Assembly (NCBI GenBank): GCA_964615335.1 | Contig: CAZTMT010000004.1 | Coordinates: 1 to 64,000, forward strand | DNA: 64,000 bases | Source of the DNA: HR10 sp964615335 | GTDB lineage: Bacteria; Acidobacteriota; Blastocatellia; HR10 | Direction: 5' to 3' | In this document: positions 26,039 through 34,723 of the stretch, piece by piece | Position numbering within the stretch: position 1 is the first letter of the stretch | Layout of the letters: the number at the start of each line of letters is the position of its first letter | The notes under the pieces: generated by a model | Database searches by the model: none | Seen by the model: only the letters and a program-made list of their open reading frames with translations | Told to the model about the DNA's origin: nothing | Program-made: the position numbers and the translations under genes

Positions 26039-26893
26039 TCAGGCCTCTCCTTTCCGAAGGATGAGATTATAGATGCGCTCCAGATCGGCTTCGGAGTAGT
26101 ATTCGATCTCGATTTTTCCTCCGGGCCCATTGGGGAGGATGCGGACTTTCGTTCCGAGGTATCGGCTGAGCTTCTGGGCGGCAGCGTGAAGGTTTGGGTC
26201 CTGGGCGGAGGATCCTCTTCGGGTTTTGGGATGAAGGGAGGCGGCCAGCTTTCGCGCAGCGGCTTCCGCCTGTCGGACCGAGAGTCCTCGCGAGATGATC
26301 TCCTGAGCCAGGCGCTTTTGGGCCTCGGCCGAAGTCAGGCTCAGCAGGGCTTTGGCATGTCCGAAGGAGATCTTCTCTTGTTCGATGAGGGTTTGGATTT
26401 CGCCGGGCAAGCGCAGCAACCTCAAAGAGTTCGAGATCGAGGCGCGATCGCGGCCCACGCGGCGGGCGACCTCTTCCTGGGTCAATCCGAATCTCTCCAT
26501 GAGCTTTTGATAGGCCTGCGCTTCTTCGATCGGGTTGAGGTCTTCGCGCTGGATGTTCTCGATCAGAGAGAGTTCAAGCAGTTGGTCATCGGGGATATCG
26601 CGGATGACGGCGGGGATCTTCATGAGCCCTGCTTTTTGAGCCGCTCTCCATCGGCGCTCTCCGGCGATGATCTCGTAGCGGAGGCCCCGGCGGCGCACGA
26701 GGATCGGCTGCACGAGGCCATGGGCGCTGATGGAGTCGGCCAGTTCCTGGAGTTTCTGCTCATCGTATCGCGTGCGAGGCTGTTGAGGGTTCGGGTCAAT
26801 GAGGTCTATGTCCAGCTCCGCGACCTGCTCAGCTGCTTCGTGCGTCTCTCTGAGAAGAGCTTCAAGTCCTTTCCCGAGCGCCTTTCTTGTCAT
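26039..26893 (-). CDS. parB: Chromosome partitioning protein ParB
   Basis: The 284-aa CTPase/DNA-binding protein loads at parS and slides along DNA. It has the N-terminal ParA-contact region (RKALGKGLEALLRE), the ParB/Srx motif GERRWRAAQKAG, a central helix-turn-helix (LTQEEVARRVGRDRASISNSLRLL), and a C-terminal dimerisation region (KIEIEYYSEADLERIYNLIL). The start at 26893 is chosen because GGAGG precedes it and it overlaps the parA 3' end by 32 bases. A parS site lies 0.9 kb upstream at 27772. Confidence 0.96.
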   Translation of the reverse strand: MTRKALGKGLEALLRETHEAAEQVAELDIDLIDPNPQQPRTRYDEQKLQELADSISAHGLVQPILVRRRGLRYEIIAGERRWRAAQKAGLMKIPAVIRDIPDDQLLELSLIENIQREDLNPIEEAQAYQKLMERFGLTQEEVARRVGRDRASISNSLRLLRLPGEIQTLIEQEKISFGHAKALLSLTSAEAQKRLAQEIISRGLSVRQAEAAARKLAASLHPKTRRGSSAQDPNLHAAAQKLSRYLGTKVRILPNGPGGKIEIEYYSEADLERIYNLILRKGEA

Positions 26894-27647
26894 GGTTGAG
26901 GACCTCCAGGGCGAGATTTTTGTAGCTTTCCGCTCCGCGAGACCGCTCGTCGTAGAGGATGATGGGCTTTCCATAGCTTGGGGCTTCGGCCAGTCTCACG
27001 TTTCGTGGGATGACCGTTTGGAAGACCTGCGATCCGAGGAAGTCTCTGAGATCCGCCATGACCTGATGCGAGAGGTTGGTCCGCTCATCGTGCATGGTGA
27101 GCAGAAAGCCTTCGATCTGAAGGCGGGGATTCAGATTTCTTCGGATTCGGACGAGCGTATCCCAGAGTTCGGAGACGCCCTCCAGGGCATAGTATTCGCA
27201 CTGGATGGGCACAAGGACCGAGTCGGCAGCCGTCAAGGCGTTGAGCGTGAGAAGCCCCAGGCTGGGAGGGCAATCAATGAAGATGAAGTCGAACTCCTCT
27301 CGGACCGGTTCGAGGGCTTCGCGAAGGCGGAATTCGCGCCGCTCCATCTCGACCAGCTCGATCTCGGCTCCGGTGAGGTTTCGTTCGGAGGGGACGAGCC
27401 AGAGCGTGGCGATCTCGGTCCCGAGGATGATGTGAGAGATCGGCTCGCCGAAGATGAGGGCGTGATAGACCGACTTGCGGAGAGAGCCCCGTCGGAGCCC
27501 AAGTCCCGATGTGGCATTGGCTTGAGGATCAAAATCCACAAGCAGGACGCGTTGTCCGAAGGAGGCCAGGGCCGCCGAGAGATTGACCGCCGTCGTGGTC
27601 TTCCCGACACCCCCCTTCTGGTTCGCGATGGCGATCGTACGACCCAT
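26862..27647 (-). CDS. parA: Chromosome partitioning ATPase ParA/Soj
   Basis: The 261-aa deviant-Walker ATPase moves ParB-parS complexes apart. It shows the Walker A variant KGGVGKTTT, the A' region VDFDPQANATSG, and the Walker B region FIFIDCPPSLGLLTLNAL. The start at 27647 (MGRTIAIANQKGG) matches family practice; upstream in-frame sequence is non-homologous. It overlaps parB by 32 bases. The parS site lies 125 bp upstream of the start. Confidence 0.96.
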   Translation of the reverse strand: MGRTIAIANQKGGVGKTTTAVNLSAALASFGQRVLLVDFDPQANATSGLGLRRGSLRKSVYHALIFGEPISHIILGTEIATLWLVPSERNLTGAEIELVEMERREFRLREALEPVREEFDFIFIDCPPSLGLLTLNALTAADSVLVPIQCEYYALEGVSELWDTLVRIRRNLNPRLQIEGFLLTMHDERTNLSHQVMADLRDFLGSQVFQTVIPRNVRLAEAPSYGKPIILYDERSRGAESYKNLALEVLNHDKKGARERT

Positions 27648-27771
27648 TGCCGCCCTTGCGCGTGTCGCCTGTGAGAATACCATAAAAGGGGGAGATTGAA
27701 AAGACGGAATTTTCCCGAACGTCTCCCGATGCCCTCCGAGACCGCCAGAGCGGCCCGTGCAGGGAAGCACA

Positions 27772-27787
27772 TGTTCCACGTGGAACT
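27772..27787. promoter_or_regulatory. parS: parS centromere site
   Basis: TGTTCCACGTGGAACT is a 16-bp near-perfect palindrome with one end mismatch. It matches the bacterial parS consensus TGTTNCACGTGNAACA, here with C/G at the variable positions. It lies between rsmG and parA, close to oriC, where parS sites cluster. I found no other copy in the window by eye. Confidence 0.92.
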
Positions 27788-27800
27788 CTTGCCGGAGGCA

Positions 27801-28469
27801 TCAGGACGTCGTGCCGGGAGTCTTCGACGGCCTCCGGCTGAGGAGAATCACGCGCCGTTGCCTGGCATGAGGGATCGCGAAGGAGACGACCTCCCAAAAG
27901 GCAGACGCTCGCTCCCGAGCCGTCTTCTCCAGATCCTCACCCCCCCAAAGAAGAACCTGCTGGCACATTTGGGCGAAGTCCAGAAGTTCTCCGAGCCTCT
28001 CCCTCAAACGCTCCAAAGCTCGGCAGAGCACGGCTTGAAAATCCCGACTCCGATAGGCCTCAAAGCGCCCGTGAAAGACATCCACATTCTCAAGCCCGAG
28101 CCTCCTTGCGACCTCTAGCAGAAAGAGAGCGCGCTTCCTTCCCTTCTCGATCAACACGACCTGTAAATCCGGCCGCGCCAGAGCAATCGGTATCCCGGGA
28201 AATCCCCCTCCCGAGCCCACATCCACAAGCGTTCGAATCGAGCCCTCCAGAAAGCGCCCTCCATAGAGAGACTCCAGGTAGTGGAACCGGGCCGCAAGCT
28301 CGGGCTCAATGATCCGAGTCAGGTTGATTCGCTCGTTCCACCGAAGCAGCAGGACGTAGTGCTCGGAAAGCTTCTCGATCAGGGAATCCGAAAGAGACAG
28401 ACCGAACTCCGGAGCCCACGCGCGCAGATGCGCTCGCAGCTCATGACGTCGTGACTCGAGCGCGTTCAC
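27801..28469 (-). CDS. rsmG: 16S rRNA (guanine527-N7)-methyltransferase RsmG
   Basis: SAM-dependent enzyme that methylates G527 of 16S rRNA. The 222-aa protein has the family motifs WNERINLTRI (near residue 44) and the SAM motif VDVGSGGGFPGIPIAL. The GTG start at 28469 overlaps the mnmG 3' end by 29 bases, as often seen in origin-region operons. An unusual point is only that the ribosome site is weak, consistent with translational coupling. Confidence 0.93.
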   Translation of the reverse strand: MNALESRRHELRAHLRAWAPEFGLSLSDSLIEKLSEHYVLLLRWNERINLTRIIEPELAARFHYLESLYGGRFLEGSIRTLVDVGSGGGFPGIPIALARPDLQVVLIEKGRKRALFLLEVARRLGLENVDVFHGRFEAYRSRDFQAVLCRALERLRERLGELLDFAQMCQQVLLWGGEDLEKTARERASAFWEVVSFAIPHARQRRVILLSRRPSKTPGTTS

Positions 28470-30351
28470 GCCGGGATCGCATCTCCAGGTGGATGTTCAA
28501 AAGAGTCAGTGCCGCGGGCGTCATGCCGGGAATCCGACGAGCCTGCCCCAGTGTCCGAGGCCGAATCCGCGAGAGCTTCTCCACGATCTCTCGCGAAAGC
28601 CCAGAGATCTGGCCGAAATCCAAATCCTCCGGAATCGCCCGAGCCTCCATTCGCTCCAGCTTCTCAGCCAACTGCCGCTGACTCTCAATATATCCCGCAT
28701 ACTTGAGATCGTTCACCGCAACGCGCAAAGCTTCCTCCCCCACCTGCTCCCGCAAAGCTTCGGGAAGAAAGAGCGCTACATGCTGAGCCTCAACCTCAGG
28801 ACGGCAGATGAGCTTCTCCAGAAGCGTCGGCTCGCTCAGCCGAATCCCCGTTAATTCGCTGAACCGAGTAAATCCCTGGGTATTGCTCGTGATCTTTGTA
28901 TTCGAGAAATAGAGCTTTATCTTTTCGATATTCTCCCGTTTTTTAGAAAACTCGATGTATCTTTCTTTACTTACGATCCCTATGCGATACCCGATTTCGG
29001 TCAGCCTCATGTCGGCATTGTCATGACGCAGAAGCAGGCGAAGCTCTGCTCGGGAGGTGAACATGCGATAGGGTTCATCCACACCCTTGGTGACCAGATC
29101 ATCAATGAGAATGCCGATATAGGCCTGCGTGCGGCTGAGCACAAGGGGATCTTCGCCCCGAACGAAGAGAGCGGCGTTGATTCCGGCCATGATCCCTTGT
29201 GCGGCGGCCTCTTCGTATCCGGTTGTCCCGTTGATCTGGCCGGCGTGGAATAGGCCGCGGATTCGTTTGGTCTCCAGCCAGGGATGGAGTTCTGTCGGAT
29301 CCACGAAATCGTACTCGATGGCGTAGGCCGGGCGGATGAACTTGGCGCGCTCAAGTCCGGGGATCGTTCGCACGAACTCAAGCTGCACTTCGACGGGCAT
29401 GCTCGAGGAGATGCCGTTGGGGTAGATCTCGTCGGTGTAGTAGCCTTCGGGTTCCAGGAAGATCTGGTGCCGCTCCTTGTCAGGGAACTTGACGATCTTG
29501 TCCTCGATGGAGGGGCAGTAGCGAGGGCCGATGCCCTGGATTTGTCCGCTGTAGAGGGCGGACTTCTCGAGATTCCTTCGGATGACCTCGTGCGATCGAG
29601 GGGTAGTATAGACGATGAAGCAGTCAATGAGAGGCTGGGTGATCTTCTGCGTCAGAAAGGAGAAGGGCTGTGGGGGATCGTCGCTTGGCTGGCGCTCGGC
29701 TTGAGAGAAGTCAATGGTCCGGCCATCCAGGCGGGGAGGTGTTCCCGTCTTCAGGCGTCCCATCCGAAAGCCGATGTGGCGGAGGGTCTCAGCCAGAGGC
29801 AGAGCTGGGCTTTCGCCCAAGCGTCCGGCGGGGAAGGTGAGGCGTCCGATGTGGATGAGGCCGCGCAGGAATGTTCCGGTTGTGAGCACGACGGCGCGCG
29901 CGAGGAGCTCTCGTCCATCGGAGAGGCGGACGCCTCGAACGGCGTGATCTTGGATGAGGAGATCGGACACTTCGCCCTCCAGGATGACAAGCCCCGGCGT
30001 TTCCCGCAACGCGCGCTGCATCTCCCGGCGGTAGACGGTGCGATCGCATTGAGCGCGGGGGGATTGAACGGCTGGACCGCGACTTCGATTGAGGACGCGA
30101 AAGTGGATGCCGATGCGGTCGGTGACAAGACCCATGAGCCCGCCCAGGGCGTCGATCTCGCGGACGAGATGGCCCTTGGCGATGCCTCCGATAGCGGGAT
30201 TACAGGACATTTGTGCGATTGTCTCGGCAGAGAGAGTGACCAAGGCGGTTCGGCATCCCATGCGCGCGGCCGCATGAGCCGCTTCGCAGCCGGCGTGTCC
30301 TCCGCCGACGACGATGACGTCAAAAGAGTTGTCGCTTCTTCCCGTGCTCAT
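28441..30351 (-). CDS. mnmG: tRNA uridine-5-carboxymethylaminomethyl modification enzyme MnmG
   Basis: FAD-binding subunit that with MnmE makes the cmnm5U34 modification of wobble uridines. The 636-aa protein begins with the dinucleotide fold VIVVGGGHAGCEAAHAAARM, has GGIAKGHLVREIDALGG, the QINGTTGYEEAAAQG region and the C-terminal tRNA-binding helical part. Length matches GidA (about 620-650 aa). It overlaps the mnmE stop by four bases (ATGA) and rsmG by 29. Confidence 0.96.
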   Translation of the reverse strand: MSTGRSDNSFDVIVVGGGHAGCEAAHAAARMGCRTALVTLSAETIAQMSCNPAIGGIAKGHLVREIDALGGLMGLVTDRIGIHFRVLNRSRGPAVQSPRAQCDRTVYRREMQRALRETPGLVILEGEVSDLLIQDHAVRGVRLSDGRELLARAVVLTTGTFLRGLIHIGRLTFPAGRLGESPALPLAETLRHIGFRMGRLKTGTPPRLDGRTIDFSQAERQPSDDPPQPFSFLTQKITQPLIDCFIVYTTPRSHEVIRRNLEKSALYSGQIQGIGPRYCPSIEDKIVKFPDKERHQIFLEPEGYYTDEIYPNGISSSMPVEVQLEFVRTIPGLERAKFIRPAYAIEYDFVDPTELHPWLETKRIRGLFHAGQINGTTGYEEAAAQGIMAGINAALFVRGEDPLVLSRTQAYIGILIDDLVTKGVDEPYRMFTSRAELRLLLRHDNADMRLTEIGYRIGIVSKERYIEFSKKRENIEKIKLYFSNTKITSNTQGFTRFSELTGIRLSEPTLLEKLICRPEVEAQHVALFLPEALREQVGEEALRVAVNDLKYAGYIESQRQLAEKLERMEARAIPEDLDFGQISGLSREIVEKLSRIRPRTLGQARRIPGMTPAALTLLNIHLEMRSRRERARVTTS

Positions 30352-31736
30352 TTCCCGATGCAGAAGGTCGAGAAGATGCGATCCAGAATCTCCTCGATGG
30401 TCACCTCGCCTGTGATCTCCCCCAGATATCGGAGCGCGTCATGCAGCCCGACCAGGGCGACCTCCTCCGAATACCCCTCGGCGAGCGCGCGTCGCGCCTG
30501 ATGGGCGGCATCGCGCGCGGCCACAAGGAGCTGGTGATGGCGCGCATTGGTGAGTATAACATCTTCGGGCTGGAAAGCGCTACCGCGGGTGAGGATCTCT
30601 AGCATGACTTGTCGCAGCTCTTCAAGGCCCTGGCCCGTCAGAGCGGACATCTCGCACAGGGGTGCTCCTTCGGCCAGAGCGCGAAGGCGTTCTGTCTCCA
30701 GCCTCCGGGGAAGGTCGTTCTTATTGATGACCAGGATTCGGGGCACTGAGCGAGTCTCTTCCAGAATCCGGCGGTCTTCTTCTTCAAGAGGCTGGGAGCC
30801 ATCGAGCACGACAAGTACCAGATCGGCATCGGCCATGGCCTGTCGGCTGCGTTCGATCCCCAGACGTTCGACGCGATCGGTCGCTTCGCGCAAACCGGCG
30901 GTATCCACAAGATGGATGGGGATGCCTTCCAGAGAAGCTGTCTCGATGAGCGTATCGCGGGTCGTCCCGGGGATTTCTGTCACGATGGCGCGTTCTCTCT
31001 CAAGGAGCCGGTTGAAGAGGCTCGACTTGCCCACGTTCGGCTTTCCGATAAGAGCGACCTGGACTCCCTCGCGCACGTAGCGTCCCGTGCGGTATTGTGC
31101 GGCCATGTTTTCGAGCTCTTGGATGAGCGCATCCAGTCGCGCCAAAAGGGAAGATCGGCTCTCGGTCGTGACATCCTCCTCGACGAACTCGACGGCCGTC
31201 TCCATCTGGACGATCATCTCAATGAGCGCCTGGCGCAGAGGCTGAAGGCGGCGGGAGAGGCTCCCCTGCATCTGTCGGAGAGCCACGCGCGCCTGTGTGA
31301 TGGTCTGCGCTTCGATGAGATCGCGGATCGCTTCGGCCTGGACCAGGTCTATTCGTCCGTTGAGAAAGGCGCGCAGGGTGAATTCTCCGGGTCTGGCCGC
31401 GCGAGCGCCCAGCTCAAGCAGAAGATCCAGCAGGCGGCGCAAGACGACCGGGCTTCCATGGCAACTGAACTCGACGACGTCTTCGCCCGTTGAGCTCTGA
31501 GGCCCCGCGAAGAAGGTCACCACGGCTTCATCCAGAAGCTCTCCGCTCTGCGGATCGCGGATCTCGCCGAAGGTGGCTCGTCGAGGAGAGAGCGCGCGAC
31601 TGCGTTGGGATTTGGGATGGAAGATGCGCTCGGCGATCTCTCGCGCCCGGGGTCCGCTCAAGCGGATGATTCCCAGGCCACTGCGCCCGGGCGGCGTGGA
31701 GATCGCCGCGATAGTGTCTTGGCTCTCGCACGGCAT
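30348..31736 (-). CDS. mnmE: tRNA modification GTPase MnmE
   Basis: Partner of MnmG in wobble-uridine modification. The 462-aa protein has the N-terminal folate-binding domain (DTIAAISTPPGRSGLGIIRL), the inserted G domain (GKPNVGKSSLFN, VDTAGLRE, NKNDLP) and the C-terminal CIGK motif needed for activity. The start at 31736 is taken by family alignment; 31769 is a possible alternative and the ribosome site is weak for both. Its stop overlaps mnmG by four bases. Confidence 0.95.
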   Translation of the reverse strand: MPCESQDTIAAISTPPGRSGLGIIRLSGPRAREIAERIFHPKSQRSRALSPRRATFGEIRDPQSGELLDEAVVTFFAGPQSSTGEDVVEFSCHGSPVVLRRLLDLLLELGARAARPGEFTLRAFLNGRIDLVQAEAIRDLIEAQTITQARVALRQMQGSLSRRLQPLRQALIEMIVQMETAVEFVEEDVTTESRSSLLARLDALIQELENMAAQYRTGRYVREGVQVALIGKPNVGKSSLFNRLLERERAIVTEIPGTTRDTLIETASLEGIPIHLVDTAGLREATDRVERLGIERSRQAMADADLVLVVLDGSQPLEEEDRRILEETRSVPRILVINKNDLPRRLETERLRALAEGAPLCEMSALTGQGLEELRQVMLEILTRGSAFQPEDVILTNARHHQLLVAARDAAHQARRALAEGYSEEVALVGLHDALRYLGEITGEVTIEEILDRIFSTFCIGK

Positions 31737-31791
31737 AGCGGGTGAGCACGGCCCAAGGGTCAGGCGCATGAGCGCCTGAAGAACCCCGTGG

Positions 31792-33561
31792 CTAGCGTTT
31801 GTGCGAAGCCCCACGTGAGGTCTTTTCTTTCTGCTCTGTGGCCGGTTCTTTGGCGGAAGCGCCCTCGGGGGAGACCGGCAGCGGCGGGAGCGAACGGTTG
31901 ATCAGCAGTTGCTGTCCGATTCCTACCAGGTTGCTCATCATCCAGTAGAGAACGAGCCCGCTGGGAGCCCGCCAGAAGAAGAGATAGGTGAGCAGAATGG
32001 GCATCAGGTAGGCCATCATGAAGCGCTGGACGCGCTGCGAGGGATCTCCCTGAGGAGTCGGGGTCATGAGCGTCGAAGCGATCATGGAAGCGCACATGAG
32101 GATCGGGAGGATATGCCATCGGTCGGGGGAGGAGAGATCGTCAATCCATCCCAGGAAAGGGGCATGGCGCACGTCAAGCGATATGGTCAGCAGGATGAAC
32201 ATGGCCCAGAAGATCGGCAACTGCAGGAGCAGGGGAAGGCATCCGCCCAGGGGATTGGCTTCCTTCATGAGGCGGATCTGTTCCATCTGCAGCTCTTGCA
32301 TCTTCGGATCGCCCCGGCGAAGCTTCTTCATCTTCTCCTGCAACTCGCGCATTTTGGGCTGCAGCGCGCTCGCCTTTCGCATTCGGATCGTCGAGGAGCG
32401 GCGCAAGGGGTAGAAGAAGAGGTTGAGCACGAGCGTCACGATGATGATTCCGATCCCGTAGTTGCCCGTGAGACGATGCAGAGCCGACAGCGCCGGATTG
32501 AGAACGAAGTGAATGATCGGGCGCACGAGGCCGCCCGCAAAGCCGTAGTTGATGATGTTCTGCAGATCGCGGCCTCCGAGGCGGGCATCCAGCTCCTGGA
32601 GAATGTTCAAGCCTTTCGGTCCGGCCCAGAGGGTGAATCGAGTCTCCCCTGTCACCGGGAGCAAGACCGCGAGGGCGTGTCGCTCGATCTCTTCTCCTTC
32701 ATGGGTCTCTCGGAACGTGTGTCCGAGAAGGCGGGCGCTCTCGGCCGGCTGGTCCGGAATGGCGACCAGAGCGAAGTAGTTATCCTCGAGACCGGCCCAT
32801 TTGATCGGGCCGCGCACGGGCTCTTTCGGAGGCTTCTCGGCCTGAATGCGCCGCACCTTTTCGGCGTCATGGACCAGAGCCCGCGGAGGGATCTTCGTGT
32901 ACGTGTCAAACCGCACGATGCTCTGATCGCCGAAGTTCGGACCGACAAGCAACTCCAGGGGGCGTTCGGAGCGAGTGGCCGAAATCTCCAGTTGAAAATC
33001 GTAGCGGTCTCCGAAGAAGGTGAAGCGCTTCTGAATTCGAAGCGCGCGCGCCGGATCTTCCAGTGTGAAGACAAGCTCGCGCTTCTCCTGAGGCCCGATG
33101 CGGAGCACAGATTCTTCGGAGGAGACAGCCCATGTGGCGTTTTGGAGCGCTCGATCCCAGGAGTCGTCCGGGCTGCGGAGGGCCAGCGGATAGCCGAGCG
33201 CCTGCAGGATCTGGCGCTGCCGGGGGATAAGCTCCAGAGGGCGCCGATCGGAGCCCAGAAGGATCCGTCCATTCGGAAGATGGTGAATATTCCAGCTCCG
33301 CGCGACGGCCCCGCGATTTGTGAAAACGGCGCTCCAAAGAGGCGTCTCAATGCGAATCTCCCGCTCCGGAAAGGCGGGGAGAGAGGGCGCAGACGGCACA
33401 GAGGAGGCCGACGGGCTTACGGGCTTTTGCTGGGCGCGCTCTTGGGGCTTGCGGGGAGGGGCTGTTGGCGGCTGGGGTGCAGGAGCGAAAAAGACGTACC
33501 ACAGAGCCAGAATCAGCGTCGAGAGGATGAAGGCCAGAAGAACTCGCTTCTCCATCGTCAT
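31792..33561 (-). CDS. yidC: Membrane protein insertase YidC
   Basis: Inserts and folds inner-membrane proteins with or without SecYEG. The 589-aa protein has an N-terminal anchor (KRVLLAFILSTLILALWYVFF), a Pro-rich linker, the large periplasmic P1 domain (~60-350) typical of Gram-negatives, and the conserved five-helix C-terminal region with the KLRRGDPKMQELQMEQIRLM loop and PIFWAMFILL. It overlaps yidD by four bases and lies upstream of mnmE. Confidence 0.96.
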   Translation of the reverse strand: MTMEKRVLLAFILSTLILALWYVFFAPAPQPPTAPPRKPQERAQQKPVSPSASSVPSAPSLPAFPEREIRIETPLWSAVFTNRGAVARSWNIHHLPNGRILLGSDRRPLELIPRQRQILQALGYPLALRSPDDSWDRALQNATWAVSSEESVLRIGPQEKRELVFTLEDPARALRIQKRFTFFGDRYDFQLEISATRSERPLELLVGPNFGDQSIVRFDTYTKIPPRALVHDAEKVRRIQAEKPPKEPVRGPIKWAGLEDNYFALVAIPDQPAESARLLGHTFRETHEGEEIERHALAVLLPVTGETRFTLWAGPKGLNILQELDARLGGRDLQNIINYGFAGGLVRPIIHFVLNPALSALHRLTGNYGIGIIIVTLVLNLFFYPLRRSSTIRMRKASALQPKMRELQEKMKKLRRGDPKMQELQMEQIRLMKEANPLGGCLPLLLQLPIFWAMFILLTISLDVRHAPFLGWIDDLSSPDRWHILPILMCASMIASTLMTPTPQGDPSQRVQRFMMAYLMPILLTYLFFWRAPSGLVLYWMMSNLVGIGQQLLINRSLPPLPVSPEGASAKEPATEQKEKTSRGASHKR

Positions 33562-33800
33562 TCACCTCGTTCTCTGGTGATCTCCGCCTGGGGAACGGGA
33601 TCGTAGCCTCCCGGATGAAAGGGATGGCAGCGGAGCAGACGCCGAATTCCCAGGAGACTCCCGCGCAGGACCCCAAAGCGCGCGATCGCTTCTCGTGCAT
33701 ATTCCGAGCATGTGGGGATGAAGCGACACGCCGGGGGGAACATCGGGGAGATCCCGATCTGATAGACTTTGAGCAGCACAAGAGCCAGCCGCCTCATCAT
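33558..33800 (-). CDS. yidD: Membrane protein insertion efficiency factor YidD
   Basis: The 80-aa small protein has the YidD signature: VYQIGISPMFPPACRFIPTC, SEYAREAIARFG and RLLRCHPFHPGGYDPVP. The conserved cysteines and the HP-HPGGYDPVP ending are intact. It sits between yidC and rnpA with four-base overlaps on both sides, the common order rpmH-rnpA-yidD-yidC. Confidence 0.94.
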   Translation of the reverse strand: MMRRLALVLLKVYQIGISPMFPPACRFIPTCSEYAREAIARFGVLRGSLLGIRRLLRCHPFHPGGYDPVPQAEITRERGE

Positions 33801-34279
33801 GGGATCGCAAGAGCGCCCAGGGAGCCTGCCGGTTCGTGGGGGGAGCTGTCGCCTCGGCCGGCGGGGGCAGACGGGGGAGATTTCGAGGAGGGCGCTTGGC
33901 TGAGCGCGCCGGCAGGGAATCTCCGCTCGGTGACGTCTCGGGTCACGCGCTCGATGAACTTCAGGAACTGCTCCTGAACAGCCCAGTAGTCAGCCTCTCG
34001 AATCGTCTCCTTCACATTGACGACCACATCGAGCGGGCAGGGGAATCGCCCTTTGTTTTTCCGGAAGACCTCGCGGATCCATCGTTTGGCGCGATTGCGC
34101 CAGACGGCTTTTCCCACCTTTCGGGAGATCGTGATGCCCAATCGGCAGAAAGGATGCCCGCTCATCCGCGCGAAGATCGTGAACAGGGGGAGGCTGTAGC
34201 GTTTGCCTTCGGCGTAGACGGTGAGAAAGTCGCGTCTTCGGTGCAGGCGTTCGGATCTTCTGAGTCGCTCATCCGGCAT
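33797..34279 (-). CDS. rnpA: Ribonuclease P protein component
   Basis: Protein subunit of RNase P, which trims the 5' leader of pre-tRNA. The 160-aa product has the LRRSERLHRRRDFLTVYAEG start and the RNR motif (VWRNRAKRWIREVFRKNK). It is longer than usual (110-130 aa) because of a Ser/Pro/Gly-rich C-terminal tail of about 40 residues (AGALSQAPSSKSPPSAPAG) that looks disordered. It overlaps yidD by four bases; rpmH lies 67 bp upstream. Confidence 0.94.
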   Translation of the reverse strand: MPDERLRRSERLHRRRDFLTVYAEGKRYSLPLFTIFARMSGHPFCRLGITISRKVGKAVWRNRAKRWIREVFRKNKGRFPCPLDVVVNVKETIREADYWAVQEQFLKFIERVTRDVTERRFPAGALSQAPSSKSPPSAPAGRGDSSPHEPAGSLGALAIP

Positions 34280-34346
34280 TGTGCGAACCGAGTCGTTTTC
34301 GGCCGTGCGATTTTCGGATCGCGCGGGGCGTCCCGCTCGGCCTCCT

Positions 34347-34490
34347 CTAGTAATGCTCCGGCGTGAGCCGATAGCGTCCTTTTCGCCGGCGGCGTCGCAA
34401 GACCTCTCGTCCGGCCTTCGTGCTCATGCGCGCGCGGAACCCGTGCGTTTTGGCTCGGCGCCGATTATTCGGCTGGTATGTGCGTTTCAT
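34347..34490 (-). CDS. rpmH: 50S ribosomal protein L34
   Basis: A 47-aa, highly basic protein. It starts MKRTYQPNNRRRAKTHGF, continues RARMSTKAGREVLRRRRRKG and ends in LTPEHY, matching L34 closely. AGGAGAAC lies eight bases before the ATG. It is too short to be found by a 60-aa cut-off. It heads the rpmH-rnpA-yidD-yidC unit and has a strong promoter at 34615-34643. Confidence 0.96.
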   Translation of the reverse strand: MKRTYQPNNRRRAKTHGFRARMSTKAGREVLRRRRRKGRYRLTPEHY

Positions 34491-34614
34491 CGGTTCGTTC
34501 TCCTGGCGCAGTCGGGAGCAGCTCGGGCGATCTCACGATCGCGCGAACCGGCGAGCCCCTCGAGCGCTCTCGGTTGTGATCTTCCGTTGCCCCCTGGATT
34601 CTCCAAAGCTCAAG

Positions 34615-34643
34615 AGAATAGCCCAATTCGGGCCATGTGTCAA
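34615..34643 (-). promoter_or_regulatory. Near-consensus sigma70 promoter for rpmH
   Basis: On the minus strand TTGACA (34643-34638) and TATTCT (34620-34615) are 17 bp apart. The predicted start lies about 115 bases upstream of rpmH. Confidence 0.8.
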
Positions 34644-34681
34644 CGCCACCCACCGGAAGGCTCTCTACATCCGAGCGCTCC

Positions 34682-34710
34682 TTGACAGGTCGAGGGCGGC
34701 CTCCTACAAT
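34682..34710 (+). promoter_or_regulatory. Near-consensus sigma70 promoter for nuoA
   Basis: TTGACA (34682-34687) and TACAAT (34705-34710) are exactly 17 bp apart. The predicted start near 34717 leaves a very short leader before ATG 34724 (about 7 bases) or 34742 (about 25 bases). The two promoters are divergent with only 38 bp between their -35 elements. Confidence 0.85.
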
Positions 34711-34723
34711 TGCCTTTCATAGC

